NCBI GenBank assembly: GCA_023417815.1
Contig: JAEZEI010000003.1
Coordinates: forward strand, 98,642-162,641
DNA length: 64,000 nucleotides
Origin: Bacteroidota bacterium
GTDB lineage: Bacteria; Bacteroidota; Bacteroidia; Chitinophagales; Chitinophagaceae
Direction of reading: 5' to 3'
Shown: positions 25,678-33,694 of the stretch, piece after piece
Layout: every line of letters starts with the position of its first letter
Numbering within the stretch: the stretch's first letter is position 1
Position numbers and translations under genes: made by a program
Notes under the pieces: generated by a model
What the model was told of the DNA's origin: nothing
Databases searched by the model: none
Seen by the model: only the letters and a program-made list of their open reading frames with translations

Positions 25678-25744
25678 CCGGTCTTTTTTTAGGGTTCTCC
25701 TTGGATTTTTATCCCGAAATTTACCTAAACAACAAATTGAAGCA

Positions 25745-27667
25745 ATGAAGTTTACAGCGATCCTATGTTTTGTATTCCTTTCTGTTGCTGCGGCCGCGCA
25801 GCAGGGTTATTGGCAACAACGTGCAGATTATGTTATGAATGTGGATATGGATGTTACCACCAACAGGTTCAAAGGCACCCAGAAACTCACCTATACAAAT
25901 AATTCTCCCGACAAACTGGACAAGGTGTTCTACCATCTTTACTTCAACGCGTTTCAGCCGGGCAGCCATATGGATGTGCGCAGCCGGGAACTGGGAAATG
26001 TATTGATAGGATCGAGGCCCGATTGGGATGCAAGAGTGAAAGACAGGATCTCGAAATTAAACCCGGACGAGATCGGCTATCAAAAGATCATCAGCCTGAA
26101 AATGAATGGCGTTGCGCAAAAATTCATTTTGCATGGCACCGTACTGGAAGTTCAGCTTAATAAACCGATCATGCCCAGGGCAAAAGTGGTTTTTGATATG
26201 GAGTTTGAAGCCCAGGTTCCTTTGCAGATCAGGAGAAGTGGTCGCGATAATCCAACCACCAATGTGCGTTACAGCATGAGCCAGTGGTATCCCAAACTGG
26301 CAGAATACGACAGGCACGGCTGGCATCCGAATCCTTACGTGGCACGCGAATTCTACGGGGTGTGGGGAAATTTTGATGTAACGATAAACATTGATAAGAA
26401 TTATAAACTTGCCGGAACAGGAGTACTTCAGAATCCGTCTGCAATTGGCTGGGGATATGACAAACCGGGCACTCCGCTCAAAGCTGTTTCAACTGCAAAG
26501 AGATCCTGGCGTTTTATTGGTGAGAATATTCATGATTTTGTTTGGGCAGCCGATCCCGAGTTCAAACATATTGTTAGGAACGAACCCGGCCTTCCTGTTA
26601 TCCATGTTGTTTACAACGAAAAGCCCGGAGATGCCAAAAATGATTCGGCCTGGAATACTGTTGCGGATGCTGCAGTGAAAGTTTTTCCTTACCTGAATAA
26701 AAGATTCGGGAAATATCCATACCCGCAATATTCATTTATCCATGGCGGCGATGGCGGGATGGAATATCCAATGGCTACGCTGATCGTAAGCCCTTCATTG
26801 GGTACAGCCTTTCATGAACTGATTCATAGCTGGTACCAGATGATCCTGGGTACGAATGAAAGCCTGTACGGATGGATGGACGAAGGTTTCACCAGCTTCG
26901 CTGAAGATCATGCGATGAAATTTTATACCGGGAGATCTTCACTTGATGGATACCGCGACAGGTTAAAGCAGCGTCCTGATAATGAAAATCTGAAAACCCT
27001 GATCAATATGCTGCCTGAAGATAATTCGAGCGGCTATGAAGGATATTTTTCTTTGGTGAGAAGCGGGCTGGAAGAGCCAATGACCACGCATGCAGATCAT
27101 TTCAATACAAACTATGCATACAGTATCGCATCCTATTCAAAAGGAGAAGTGTTTCTTGCACAGCTTGGTTATATAACCGGTGAAGCAGTGAGAGATTCCA
27201 TCATGATCCATTATTTCAATCGCTGGAAGTATAAACATCCTGATTCGGATGATTTTATTAAGGTAGCAGAGGATGTTTCCGGGCTTCAGCTCGACTGGTA
27301 TAAAGAATACTGGGTCAATGGCACCAAGACTATAAATTATAAGATTGACAGCCTCTGGGAAGAGGGCGGGGTTTCAAAGATCCGCATTGCCAGGGTCGGA
27401 AGAATGCCAATGCCGGTAGATGTGCAACTTACGTTCAGGGACAATTCCTCTGAAATGCATTATGTACCGCTCGATCTTATGTATGGAGGAAAAGAAGCCG
27501 ATATAATAGGAAAGTTCACAACACATACACCGTGGTACTGGACGCATCCAACCTATACCATTTCTGTAAACAGGAAACTCACTGACCTGAAAAAAGTAGA
27601 GATCGATCCTTCAAAACGCATGGCGGATGTGGATCGTAAGAATAATGTGCTGGAGATAAACTGGTAA
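25745..27667 (+). CDS. M1 family zinc metallopeptidase, secreted
   Basis: The start is the ATG at 25745, giving a signal peptide (MKFTAILCFVFLSVAAAAQ); an upstream in-frame start would bury it. The 640-residue enzyme has the gluzincin site HELIH at about residues 357-361 and the third zinc ligand in WMDEGFTSF about 20 residues later. Upstream, GGMEYPMAT stands in for the GAMEN exopeptidase motif, so Asn is replaced by Tyr-Pro. The N-terminal saddle domain and a C-terminal beta-domain are present. It probably trims peptides in the periplasm. It lies downstream of rsmI in the same direction; convergent rsmG begins its stop 1 bp after it. Confidence 0.9.
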   Translation: MKFTAILCFVFLSVAAAAQQGYWQQRADYVMNVDMDVTTNRFKGTQKLTYTNNSPDKLDKVFYHLYFNAFQPGSHMDVRSRELGNVLIGSRPDWDARVKDRISKLNPDEIGYQKIISLKMNGVAQKFILHGTVLEVQLNKPIMPRAKVVFDMEFEAQVPLQIRRSGRDNPTTNVRYSMSQWYPKLAEYDRHGWHPNPYVAREFYGVWGNFDVTINIDKNYKLAGTGVLQNPSAIGWGYDKPGTPLKAVSTAKRSWRFIGENIHDFVWAADPEFKHIVRNEPGLPVIHVVYNEKPGDAKNDSAWNTVADAAVKVFPYLNKRFGKYPYPQYSFIHGGDGGMEYPMATLIVSPSLGTAFHELIHSWYQMILGTNESLYGWMDEGFTSFAEDHAMKFYTGRSSLDGYRDRLKQRPDNENLKTLINMLPEDNSSGYEGYFSLVRSGLEEPMTTHADHFNTNYAYSIASYSKGEVFLAQLGYITGEAVRDSIMIHYFNRWKYKHPDSDDFIKVAEDVSGLQLDWYKEYWVNGTKTINYKIDSLWEEGGVSKIRIARVGRMPMPVDVQLTFRDNSSEMHYVPLDLMYGGKEADIIGKFTTHTPWYWTHPTYTISVNRKLTDLKKVEIDPSKRMADVDRKNNVLEINW

Positions 27668-28297
27668 TTACAACGGAACGTAAAGGAGAAATTTTTCATT
27701 GAACCATTCCTCTTCAAAAAAACTGTTCAATTCCAAGGCATAAGGCCTGCACCCGCTTTCCTGCACTTCGGCAGACAGGTCGCCGCCTTTTAGACAAACA
27801 AGCCCGTTAGGTTCATCCTCGCCGGCTTGTTTGTTTTTACGGATAAGCGGCCTGCTCCATTTCCAGAGATCTTTCAGAGGCGCCACTGCTCTTGAAACAA
27901 CCGCATCAAACTTCATGTCGCGGATATCTTCAGCGCGTGTATGCCTGGTGGTGATGTTGCTGATATTTAAAGCTTCGCTCGCAGCTTTTACTACTGTAAG
28001 CTTCTTATTTATACTGTCTGCCAGCAGGAATTCTGTTTGAGGGAACATGATCGCAAGCGGCACGCCCGGGAATCCGCCGCCGGTACCAAGGTCGAGAACG
28101 TTATATCCTGCGGGGAAACTGAACTGCGCAGCTATGGCAAGTGAATGAAGAACATGATGGAGATAAAAATTGTCCATATCCTTCCTGCTGATCACGTTTA
28201 TCTTCTGGTTCCATTCCGTATACACATCCTTTAACCCGGCAAGCTGTGCAGACTGCACCGGGGTGAAATCAGAGAAGTATTTGTGGATCAGTTCCAT
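27668..28297 (-). CDS. rsmG: 16S rRNA (guanine527-N7)-methyltransferase
   Basis: RsmG (GidB) methylates G527 in the 530 loop of 16S rRNA; loss gives low-level streptomycin resistance. The 209-residue protein has VLDLGTGGGFPGVPLAI (about 68-84) as SAM motif I, ADSINKKLTVVK as motif II, and SRAVAPLKDL (about 135-144) as expected. The start codon overlaps the stop of the glycosyltransferase gene by one base (TAATG). The 3' end abuts the M1 peptidase stop on the other strand with no space for a terminator. Confidence 0.95.
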   Translation of the reverse strand: MELIHKYFSDFTPVQSAQLAGLKDVYTEWNQKINVISRKDMDNFYLHHVLHSLAIAAQFSFPAGYNVLDLGTGGGFPGVPLAIMFPQTEFLLADSINKKLTVVKAASEALNISNITTRHTRAEDIRDMKFDAVVSRAVAPLKDLWKWSRPLIRKNKQAGEDEPNGLVCLKGGDLSAEVQESGCRPYALELNSFFEEEWFNEKFLLYVPL

Positions 28298-29430
28298 TAT
28301 TTCCAGTTGCGGGCAGGCTTTTTGAACAGGCCCGGGGCAAATATCATGTAATAAAAGAACATCCAGATATCCATGAGCAGGATCAGCGGGATAAGATCCT
28401 TTTCTCCAAGTTTTTTAAGCGAGCGTCCGAAGATCAATGCCTGGAGAATGAGTCTTCCCCCGAAAATAATGAGCGCTAATTTCCAGCTGTAAAAAATTAT
28501 TGCCGATACCAGCAAAGGGTAAAAAGCAAAATGCGAAAATGCATACAGCGCCAGGAGAAACTGGTGGATCTTCCTGTAATGTCTGGAAGTTGTATAATGG
28601 CGTTGTTTCTGTGCCTTCCATTTCTTAAAAGTGGTGACAGGTTCGCTTAGCGTAAAGCTCTCCGGGTCAAGATTGATCCTGGTATTCCTGCTGTTAGCTG
28701 CCTTGTTGATGAACAGGTCATCATCGCCGCCCGGAATATGATTATGTGCACTGAAGCCCTTCTGCCGGAGAAAAACTGCTTTCTTATAGCTTAAGTTCCG
28801 TCCCACGCCCATGTATGGCATTTTCGCGGCAGCATAGCCCATGTACTGAATAGCGGAATGAAAGGTTTCCCACCTTACCAGTTTATTCAGCAGGCCTTTC
28901 TTTTTATGATACGCGCCATATCCCAGCACGATCTCCGTTTGCTCGTCATATGCATTCTGCATGCTGTATATCCAGTTCTCCGAAGCAGGTACGCAATCTG
29001 CATCGGTCATCAGCATGATCTCGTGCTTTGCTGTTTTGATACCAACACTCAATGGAAATTTTTTACCCGGGATCATTTTTGCTTCCTGTGTAAGTTCCAC
29101 GATATGAAGTATCCTGAACTGGCGCTGTAATTCTTCCAGCACGTATTTGCTTTCATCATAGGAATTATCATTCACTACGATCACTTCATGCGTGGTAGGG
29201 TATTGCTGAACAAGAATCCCGGGAAGGTTCTTTGCAAGATTGGCGGCCTCATCGCGCGCGCAAACAATAACGCTTACAGGATGCGTCTGGCTCACTTGTC
29301 GGGGCTTCGACCGGTGAAATGCCACCCGGCTGAAAAAGAACAGGTAAAAAAATACCTGGATGGCAGCAATTGTGCAGAAAGAAATGAACACAATGAGCTG
29401 CCAGTTTTGCGGTAGTTCTGGTAGATTCAT
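28297..29430 (-). CDS. Family 2 glycosyltransferase, membrane-bound
   Basis: The 377-residue protein has an N-terminal membrane helix (about 9-33), then a GT-A fold: SVIVCARDEAANLAKNLP, VVNDNSYDES, the metal-binding MTDADCVP (about 140-147), and the downstream GGDDDLFINK motif. At least two C-terminal membrane segments follow. The donor sugar is presumably a nucleotide sugar and the acceptor is unknown; candidates are lipid-linked glycan, exopolysaccharide or glycolipid. It is first in a two-gene operon with rsmG. Divergent tgt starts 95 bp away. Confidence 0.88.
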   Translation of the reverse strand: MNLPELPQNWQLIVFISFCTIAAIQVFFYLFFFSRVAFHRSKPRQVSQTHPVSVIVCARDEAANLAKNLPGILVQQYPTTHEVIVVNDNSYDESKYVLEELQRQFRILHIVELTQEAKMIPGKKFPLSVGIKTAKHEIMLMTDADCVPASENWIYSMQNAYDEQTEIVLGYGAYHKKKGLLNKLVRWETFHSAIQYMGYAAAKMPYMGVGRNLSYKKAVFLRQKGFSAHNHIPGGDDDLFINKAANSRNTRINLDPESFTLSEPVTTFKKWKAQKQRHYTTSRHYRKIHQFLLALYAFSHFAFYPLLVSAIIFYSWKLALIIFGGRLILQALIFGRSLKKLGEKDLIPLILLMDIWMFFYYMIFAPGLFKKPARNWK

Positions 29431-29509
29431 CAGGCGGCAAAAATAATGTGTGGCAGAATGAGAAATAAATAATGTTATTCTATAATTATGCAGGCTCTGG
29501 AGCCCGGTT

Positions 29510-29517
29510 TATCTTTG
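29510..29517 (+). promoter_or_regulatory. tgt promoter -7 element (TATCTTTG)
   Basis: Exact TAnnTTTG ending 8 bp before the tgt ATG at 29526. Transcription would begin within about 4 bases of the start codon, so the mRNA is nearly leaderless. It also excludes the upstream in-frame ATG at 29472. Confidence 0.65.
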
Positions 29518-29525
29518 CAGCCTTT

Positions 29526-30665
29526 ATGGCGAAATTACAGTTCACCCTCCAGCATAATGACCCATCAACTTCTGCGCGGGCAGGGGAGATCCAAACCGAT
29601 CACGGAAGGATCCAGACTCCCATCTTCATGCCCGTGGGCACAGGAGGTACGGTTAAGGCTGTAACCCAACAACAGCTTAAGGAAAATGTGAACGCGGAGA
29701 TCATCCTTGGTAATACCTATCACCTCTACCTTCGCCCGGGTATGGAAACCCTGGAGAAAGCGGGCGGGTTGCACCGCTTCATGAACTGGGACAGGCCTAT
29801 CCTTACCGACAGCGGCGGATACCAGGTGTTCTCGCTGGCGGGAAACCGGAAGATACGTGAAGAAGGAGTGGTGTTCCAGTCGCATATTGATGGCAGCAGT
29901 CATCTTTTTTCCCCGGAATATGTGATGGATATCCAGCGCTCGATCGGTGCCGATATCATTATGGCGTTCGATGAATGCCCGCCATATCCCAGCGACCATA
30001 AATATGCAAAGACCAGCATGGAACTGACGCACCGCTGGCTCGACAGGTGTTTTGCCCGGCTGGAGGAAAAGCCGGCAATGTACGGGCATGACCAGAACCT
30101 GTTCCCGATTGTGCAGGGAAGCACATTCCCTGATCTCCGGAAAGCATCAGCAGAATTCATCGCTTCAAAAGGTGCTGCTGGAAATGCGATCGGCGGACTT
30201 AGCGTTGGTGAGCCGGTGGAGATGATGTATGAATTTACAGCGCTGTGCACGGAGATCCTTCCTGCGGAAAAACCGAGGTACCTTATGGGAGTGGGAACAC
30301 CCTGGAATATTTTAGAGTGTATTGCATTGGGCATTGATATGTTTGATTGTGTAATGCCAACGAGAAACGGGCGCAATGCAATGCTGTTTACTTCTGAAGG
30401 CGTGATCAATATCGATAATAAAAAGTGGGAGCACGATCTCTCACCCATTGATGATAAGATAGGTTGTGAAACAAGCGCTTATTACAGTAAGGCTTACCTG
30501 CGGCATCTCATGAAGAGCAGGGAATACCTGGGACTTACCATCGCCAGCATTCATAATCTCGCGTTTTACCTCTGGCTGGTGAGAGAAGCCAGGGAAAAGA
30601 TCATTGCAGGAACATTTTCTTCCTGGAAAAATGAAATGTGCATTAGGCTGCAGCAGCGGTTATAG
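29526..30665 (+). CDS. tgt: Queuine tRNA-ribosyltransferase (TGT)
   Basis: TGT swaps guanine 34 for preQ1 in GUN-anticodon tRNAs on the way to queuosine. From the ATG at 29526 it has 379 residues. ILTDSGGYQVFS (about 88-99) carries an active-site Asp, and MAFDECPPYPS, IGGLSVGEP and MPTRNGRNA are canonical. The zinc site is degenerate: where bacterial enzymes have C-x-C-x2-C, this one reads I-G-C-E-T-S (about 317-322), keeping only the middle Cys, while the later His of ASIHN is kept. I recall similar losses in other Bacteroidota TGTs but cannot verify. A promoter box sits just before the ATG. Confidence 0.95.
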   Translation: MAKLQFTLQHNDPSTSARAGEIQTDHGRIQTPIFMPVGTGGTVKAVTQQQLKENVNAEIILGNTYHLYLRPGMETLEKAGGLHRFMNWDRPILTDSGGYQVFSLAGNRKIREEGVVFQSHIDGSSHLFSPEYVMDIQRSIGADIIMAFDECPPYPSDHKYAKTSMELTHRWLDRCFARLEEKPAMYGHDQNLFPIVQGSTFPDLRKASAEFIASKGAAGNAIGGLSVGEPVEMMYEFTALCTEILPAEKPRYLMGVGTPWNILECIALGIDMFDCVMPTRNGRNAMLFTSEGVINIDNKKWEHDLSPIDDKIGCETSAYYSKAYLRHLMKSREYLGLTIASIHNLAFYLWLVREAREKIIAGTFSSWKNEMCIRLQQRL

Positions 30666-30739
30666 TGGATAATTTCTGCCATTGAACAATATGAAGGCTC
30701 TCCGGATTGTTATACATTAGCAATCTTTAATTACGATAT

Positions 30740-31438
30740 ATGAAGAACCTGATCCTCATTTTCCTTTGCCTGGCATCGTACGCTGTTAGTGCACAGGAAT
30801 ACCAGAATGCTGCCATCCCCAAGGATGCACCAATTGATATTACCGTAACAGATTTCAGGAACAACAACCTGGGCGGGGAGATAATTGTTTTCAAGAGTAT
30901 TCAGAATTCAAGGGAATACCAGGGCGTTTCAGATCCACAGGGAAAGATCGCGATACGGCTGCCGGCAGGAGATAAATACGAGATCTTCATTCTTGGTTTT
31001 AAGGATTCAACAAGCTATAATGTGCTTGATATTCCTGCTCCTCCGCCGAATGCATTCTACAAGGATCCATTCAAGGTGGCTATCCAGTTCATGCCTGCCA
31101 AGACCTTTGTATTGGAAGACTGTAATTTTGAGACCGGGAAAGCGATCCTGGAAACCGAATCTTATGGAGTGCTTGATGAACTTGTTGCATTCCTAAACAG
31201 GAAGGAAGATGTGCGGATCGAGATCGGTGGACATACTGATAATGTTGGTTCAAAGGCCAGCAACCTCAAACTTTCGGAAGACAGGGCGAATATGGTAATG
31301 ACCTACCTTATCGGGAAAGGGATATCTCCTTCACGCCTTGAAGCGAAAGGTTATGGAATGTCGGTGCCCGTAGCCGAGAACACTACGGAAGAGGGCAGGG
31401 CGCAGAATCGCCGCACGGAGGTTAAGATCCTGGAATAA
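30740..31438 (+). CDS. OmpA-family peptidoglycan-binding protein
   Basis: The 232-residue protein has a signal peptide (ending AVSAQ), an N-terminal beta-sandwich resembling a carboxypeptidase-regulatory or transthyretin-like fold (about residues 28-110) and a C-terminal OmpA domain (about 125-232). This domain is complete: IGGHTDNVGS keeps the DAP-binding Asp, LSEDRANMV keeps the Arg, and it ends QNRRTEVKI. It should anchor to peptidoglycan in the periplasm. This contrasts with the two other OmpA-like proteins in the window, which have lost the Asp. It is monocistronic with a terminator at 31459-31483. Confidence 0.9.
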   Translation: MKNLILIFLCLASYAVSAQEYQNAAIPKDAPIDITVTDFRNNNLGGEIIVFKSIQNSREYQGVSDPQGKIAIRLPAGDKYEIFILGFKDSTSYNVLDIPAPPPNAFYKDPFKVAIQFMPAKTFVLEDCNFETGKAILETESYGVLDELVAFLNRKEDVRIEIGGHTDNVGSKASNLKLSEDRANMVMTYLIGKGISPSRLEAKGYGMSVPVAENTTEEGRAQNRRTEVKILE

Positions 31439-31458
31439 TTTCGAAATCTATAAATAAA

Positions 31459-31483
31459 AAAGGCCTGTCCTGAACCGGCCTTT
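31459..31483. terminator. Bidirectional terminator between the OmpA gene and the convergent lipoprotein gene
   Basis: AAAGGCC (31459-31465) pairs with GGCCTTT (31477-31483) around an 11-base loop, with A run before and T-rich sequence after. It lies between two convergent stops. Confidence 0.8.
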
Positions 31484-31500
31484 CGTTTAGTACAAAATAT

Positions 31501-32181
31501 TTACAGGATCGTGGCTGACTGCAATTCCAGTTTTGTATCAACATTAAAAACTATTCCCTGGTAGTCAAGGCCTATTTGAGTGGTATTTTCAATCAATCCT
31601 ACTGTGCGGCCATAATAAGAATGAATATTCGTGGTTAGGCCGGTAACGGGACCGAAAATACTGCTCGCTGAAAAAGCGGTGGAAACATGGATCACATCGC
31701 TGTATGTTATTCCATTGACGGTGCGGGAAATTCCTTTTTCTACAATTGTATTGGTGACAGTTAGGGTTATGGGGAAACCCTGGACTGAGATAACAGATGG
31801 AGGCTGAGTCCAGGAAGCATTCACAGCCGCATTTGTTTTCAGGTAAAGGTTTTGTACCGCCTGCCCGCCAAGGTCGGCAGGCAGCGCCATAAGCTGGTAA
31901 TAATCATTTCCGCTTATTGCATAATATTCTGATCCTCCGGTAGTTCTGTCGAAAGGATGGTAATGGATCCCATCCACGGTACTGTCGGCACGGCTGGATG
32001 AAACCAGCGTATAGGTTGATTCAGTCGGGACCCCGGCGGAATTGTCGGTAAGTTTATAATTCCAGGAGCTGCCGGCAGTGAGGTCCATATAAGGATCTCC
32101 GGTAACCGGGGGAGTTGGGTTATCTTTGCTGCAAGAGGCAAAAATGGAAGAAAACAGGATAAGGATTGCTAATTTTTTCAT
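31501..32181 (-). CDS. Hypothetical lipoprotein, 226 aa
   Basis: A lipoprotein signal is clear: MKKLAILILFSSIFASCSKDN, with the lipid Cys at about residue 17 and a following S-K-D-N. The rest is Thr/Ser-rich and beta-predicted (for example SSWNYKLTDNSAG, TNTIVEKGISRTVNGITY), resembling the unnamed surface or periplasmic lipoproteins common in this phylum. No catalytic motif is seen and I cannot name a family. It is on the opposite strand to both neighbours and directly precedes, divergently, the infA promoter. Confidence 0.82.
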   Translation of the reverse strand: MKKLAILILFSSIFASCSKDNPTPPVTGDPYMDLTAGSSWNYKLTDNSAGVPTESTYTLVSSSRADSTVDGIHYHPFDRTTGGSEYYAISGNDYYQLMALPADLGGQAVQNLYLKTNAAVNASWTQPPSVISVQGFPITLTVTNTIVEKGISRTVNGITYSDVIHVSTAFSASSIFGPVTGLTTNIHSYYGRTVGLIENTTQIGLDYQGIVFNVDTKLELQSATIL

Positions 32182-32214
32182 TTTGTGGTCAATTATCTGA
32201 CTAATATCCGCTTT

Positions 32215-32249
32215 TTTGGTAAATAATTAAAATTTTCCTCTTATCTTTG
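32215..32249 (+). promoter_or_regulatory. Promoter of the infA-rplQ cluster
   Basis: TTTG at 32215-32218 and TATCTTTG at 32242-32249, 23 bp apart, match the Bacteroidota promoter. The -7 box ends 13 bp before the infA ATG, so the leader is only about 9 nt. Confidence 0.78.
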
Positions 32250-32262
32250 CGCTCCCAAATTT

Positions 32263-32481
32263 ATGGCTAAACAGGCACTGATTAAACAAGACGGAACGAT
32301 CATAGAGGCACTCAGCAATGCTATGTTCAAGGTGAAACTGGAGAATGGCCATGAGATCCTGGCAACGATTTCGGGAAAGATGAGGATGCACTACATCCGT
32401 ATTCTTCCGGGCGACAAGGTTGGGGTGGAAATGAGTCCTTACGACCTTACCAGGGGCAGGATCATTTTCAGGTATAAATAG
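32263..32481 (+). CDS. infA: Translation initiation factor IF-1
   Basis: IF-1 binds the A site of the 30S subunit and helps IF-2 and IF-3 set the start codon. The 72-residue S1-fold protein is full length, with the family segments AKQALIKQDGTIIEALSNAMF, HYIRILPGDKVGVEMSPYDLTRGRI (parts) and an RYK end. It heads a cluster that normally follows secY-map in the spc operon, but here the upstream neighbour is a lipoprotein on the other strand and infA has its own promoter. Confidence 0.97.
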   Translation: MAKQALIKQDGTIIEALSNAMFKVKLENGHEILATISGKMRMHYIRILPGDKVGVEMSPYDLTRGRIIFRYK

Positions 32482-32491
32482 ATTTTAGCGC

Positions 32492-32511
32492 GCCTGCAGC
32501 CGGTGGCAGGC
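32492..32511 (+). promoter_or_regulatory. Hairpin between infA and rpmJ
   Basis: GCCTGC (32492-32497) pairs with GCAGGC (32506-32511) around an eight-base loop. No T run follows, so it is not a terminator; the same GCCTGC/GCAGGC stem recurs before rplQ. Confidence 0.5.
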
Positions 32512-32537
32512 CTTAAGCACAGATAAAAAACAAAAAA

Positions 32538-32654
32538 ATGAAGGTTAGAGCTTCAATCAGGAAACGCAGTGCAGACTGCAAGATCGTAAGGAGGAAAGGC
32601 CGCCTGTACGTGATCAACAAAAAGAATCCTCGCTTTAAGCAAAAGCAGGGATAA
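32538..32654 (+). CDS. rpmJ: 50S ribosomal protein bL36
   Basis: A 38-residue protein of the large subunit. It begins MKVRASIRKRSADCKIVRRK and ends NPRFKQKQG, the bL36 consensus. Only one of the usual zinc ligands remains (Cys14), so it is the zinc-free form seen widely in Bacteroidota. It sits 56 bp after infA and 32 bp before rpsM. It is too short for length-based gene finding but the match is unambiguous. Confidence 0.95.
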   Translation: MKVRASIRKRSADCKIVRRKGRLYVINKKNPRFKQKQG

Positions 32655-32686
32655 TAATTCGTTTAAAACAGAAATTAAAATAGAAT

Positions 32687-33067
32687 ATGGCTCGTATTGC
32701 CGGTATAGATCTACCAAAAAATAAAAGAGGTGAAATCGGACTTACCTACATCTATGGTATTGGCCGTTCAACCGCACGTTACATCCTGGAAAAGTCGGGT
32801 ATTGATGTGAACAAGAAAGTTAACCAGTGGTCGGATGATGAGCAGACAGCCATCCGTAACGTGATCAATAACGAGTTCAAAACTGAAGGTGCGCTTCGCA
32901 GTGAGACCCAGATGAACATCAAGCGTTTGCTTGATATCGCATGCTACCGTGGTCTTCGTCATCGTAAGGGCCTCCCGGTTCGCGGACAGCGTACACGCAC
33001 CAACAGCCGTACACGTAAAGGAAAGCGTAAAACGGTTGCGGGTAAGAAAAAGGTTGCTAAGAAATAA
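32687..33067 (+). CDS. rpsM: 30S ribosomal protein uS13
   Basis: uS13 sits in the head of the small subunit and contacts tRNA and the large subunit. The 126-residue protein begins MARIAGIDLPKNKRGEIGLT, has the YGIGRSTARYIL helix-hairpin-helix (about 23-34) and the RHRKGLPVRGQRT motif (about 93-105), and ends in a long Lys/Arg tail. Gene order infA-rpmJ-rpsM-rpsK-rpsD-rpoA-rplQ is the standard alpha operon order. A 138-bp gap with hairpins separates it from rpsK. Confidence 0.97.
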   Translation: MARIAGIDLPKNKRGEIGLTYIYGIGRSTARYILEKSGIDVNKKVNQWSDDEQTAIRNVINNEFKTEGALRSETQMNIKRLLDIACYRGLRHRKGLPVRGQRTRTNSRTRKGKRKTVAGKKKVAKK

Positions 33068-33070
33068 TTG

Positions 33071-33092
33071 TTTGCCGGGCATGCCTGGCAAA
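33071..33092 (+). promoter_or_regulatory. Hairpin in the rpsM-rpsK gap
   Basis: TTTGCCGGG (33071-33079) pairs with CCTGGCAAA (33084-33092), one G-T wobble, CATG loop, starting 4 bp after the rpsM stop. No clean T tract follows. The 138-bp gap is long for a ribosomal operon and also holds a second GC-rich part (about 33142-33178); it may act in read-through control or as an r-protein leader. Confidence 0.55.
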
Positions 33093-33205
33093 CCTTTTAT
33101 AAGGCTTACATTTTCTGGCACTTTCCGGATCGCATCATAAGCCGGCAGGAGGAAAGTACCGGGACCGGGCAACCGGTTTTAATTGTTTTAAAGATTACCT
33201 GATAA

Positions 33206-33613
33206 ATGGCAAAATCTCAAAAGGGGCAGAGTGCAAAAGCTGCCGCGAAAAAAAGGATCGTAAAAGTTGATTCATACGGCGATGCACATATCGTTGCCAG
33301 CTTCAACAACATCATCATCAGTCTTACCAACAAGCAGGGTCAGGTTATTTCCTGGTCATCTGCCGGTAAAATGGGCTTCAAGGGAAGCAAGAAGAACACT
33401 CCGTATGCCGCACAGATGGCAGGAGCAGACGCTGCTAAAATTGCGATCGACGCAGGCCTGAAGCGTGTAGACGTGTTCGTAAAAGGCCCGGGCAGCGGCC
33501 GCGAAAGCGCGATCCGTTCCCTTTCACAAAACGGGCTGGAAGTGAACATGATCAAGGACGTAACTCCTATGCCTCACAATGGCTGCCGTCCTCCAAAAAA
33601 GAGAAGAGTTTAA
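33206..33613 (+). CDS. rpsK: 30S ribosomal protein uS11
   Basis: uS11 lies on the platform of the small subunit near the E-site mRNA. The 135-residue protein has an N-terminal Lys-rich tail, HIVASFNNIIISLTNKQG (about 28-45), SSAGKMGFKGSKKNTPYAAQ and the C-terminal PMPHNGCRPPKKRRV, all as expected. It is followed by an 81-bp gap that contains a predicted pseudoknot before rpsD. Confidence 0.97.
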   Translation: MAKSQKGQSAKAAAKKRIVKVDSYGDAHIVASFNNIIISLTNKQGQVISWSSAGKMGFKGSKKNTPYAAQMAGADAAKIAIDAGLKRVDVFVKGPGSGRESAIRSLSQNGLEVNMIKDVTPMPHNGCRPPKKRRV

Positions 33614-33632
33614 TAATTACTTACCAATAGGG

Positions 33633-33686
33633 TGCATCATTCATTTTAAAAGGTCTTTATAATGATGCATCGTCACTAAAAGACCT
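33633..33686 (+). promoter_or_regulatory. Predicted H-type pseudoknot leader of rpsD
   Basis: Two perfect stems interlock: TGCATCATT (33633-33641) with AATGATGCA (33661-33669), and AGGTCTTT (33651-33658) with AAAGACCT (33679-33686). The order 5'S1-5'S2-3'S1-3'S2 with 9-, 2- and 9-nt connectors is the H-type pseudoknot layout. It ends 8 nt before the rpsD ATG. S4 is the autoregulator of its operon in several bacteria, using a pseudoknot in E. coli, so an S4-binding site is inferred. Confidence 0.7.
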
Positions 33687-33694
33687 ACAATACT

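Noticed and set aside
29472..29525. An 18-residue N-terminal extension of TGT from an upstream ATG
   Set aside because: The -7 element at 29510-29517 lies inside it, and the protein from 29526 already starts like the family.
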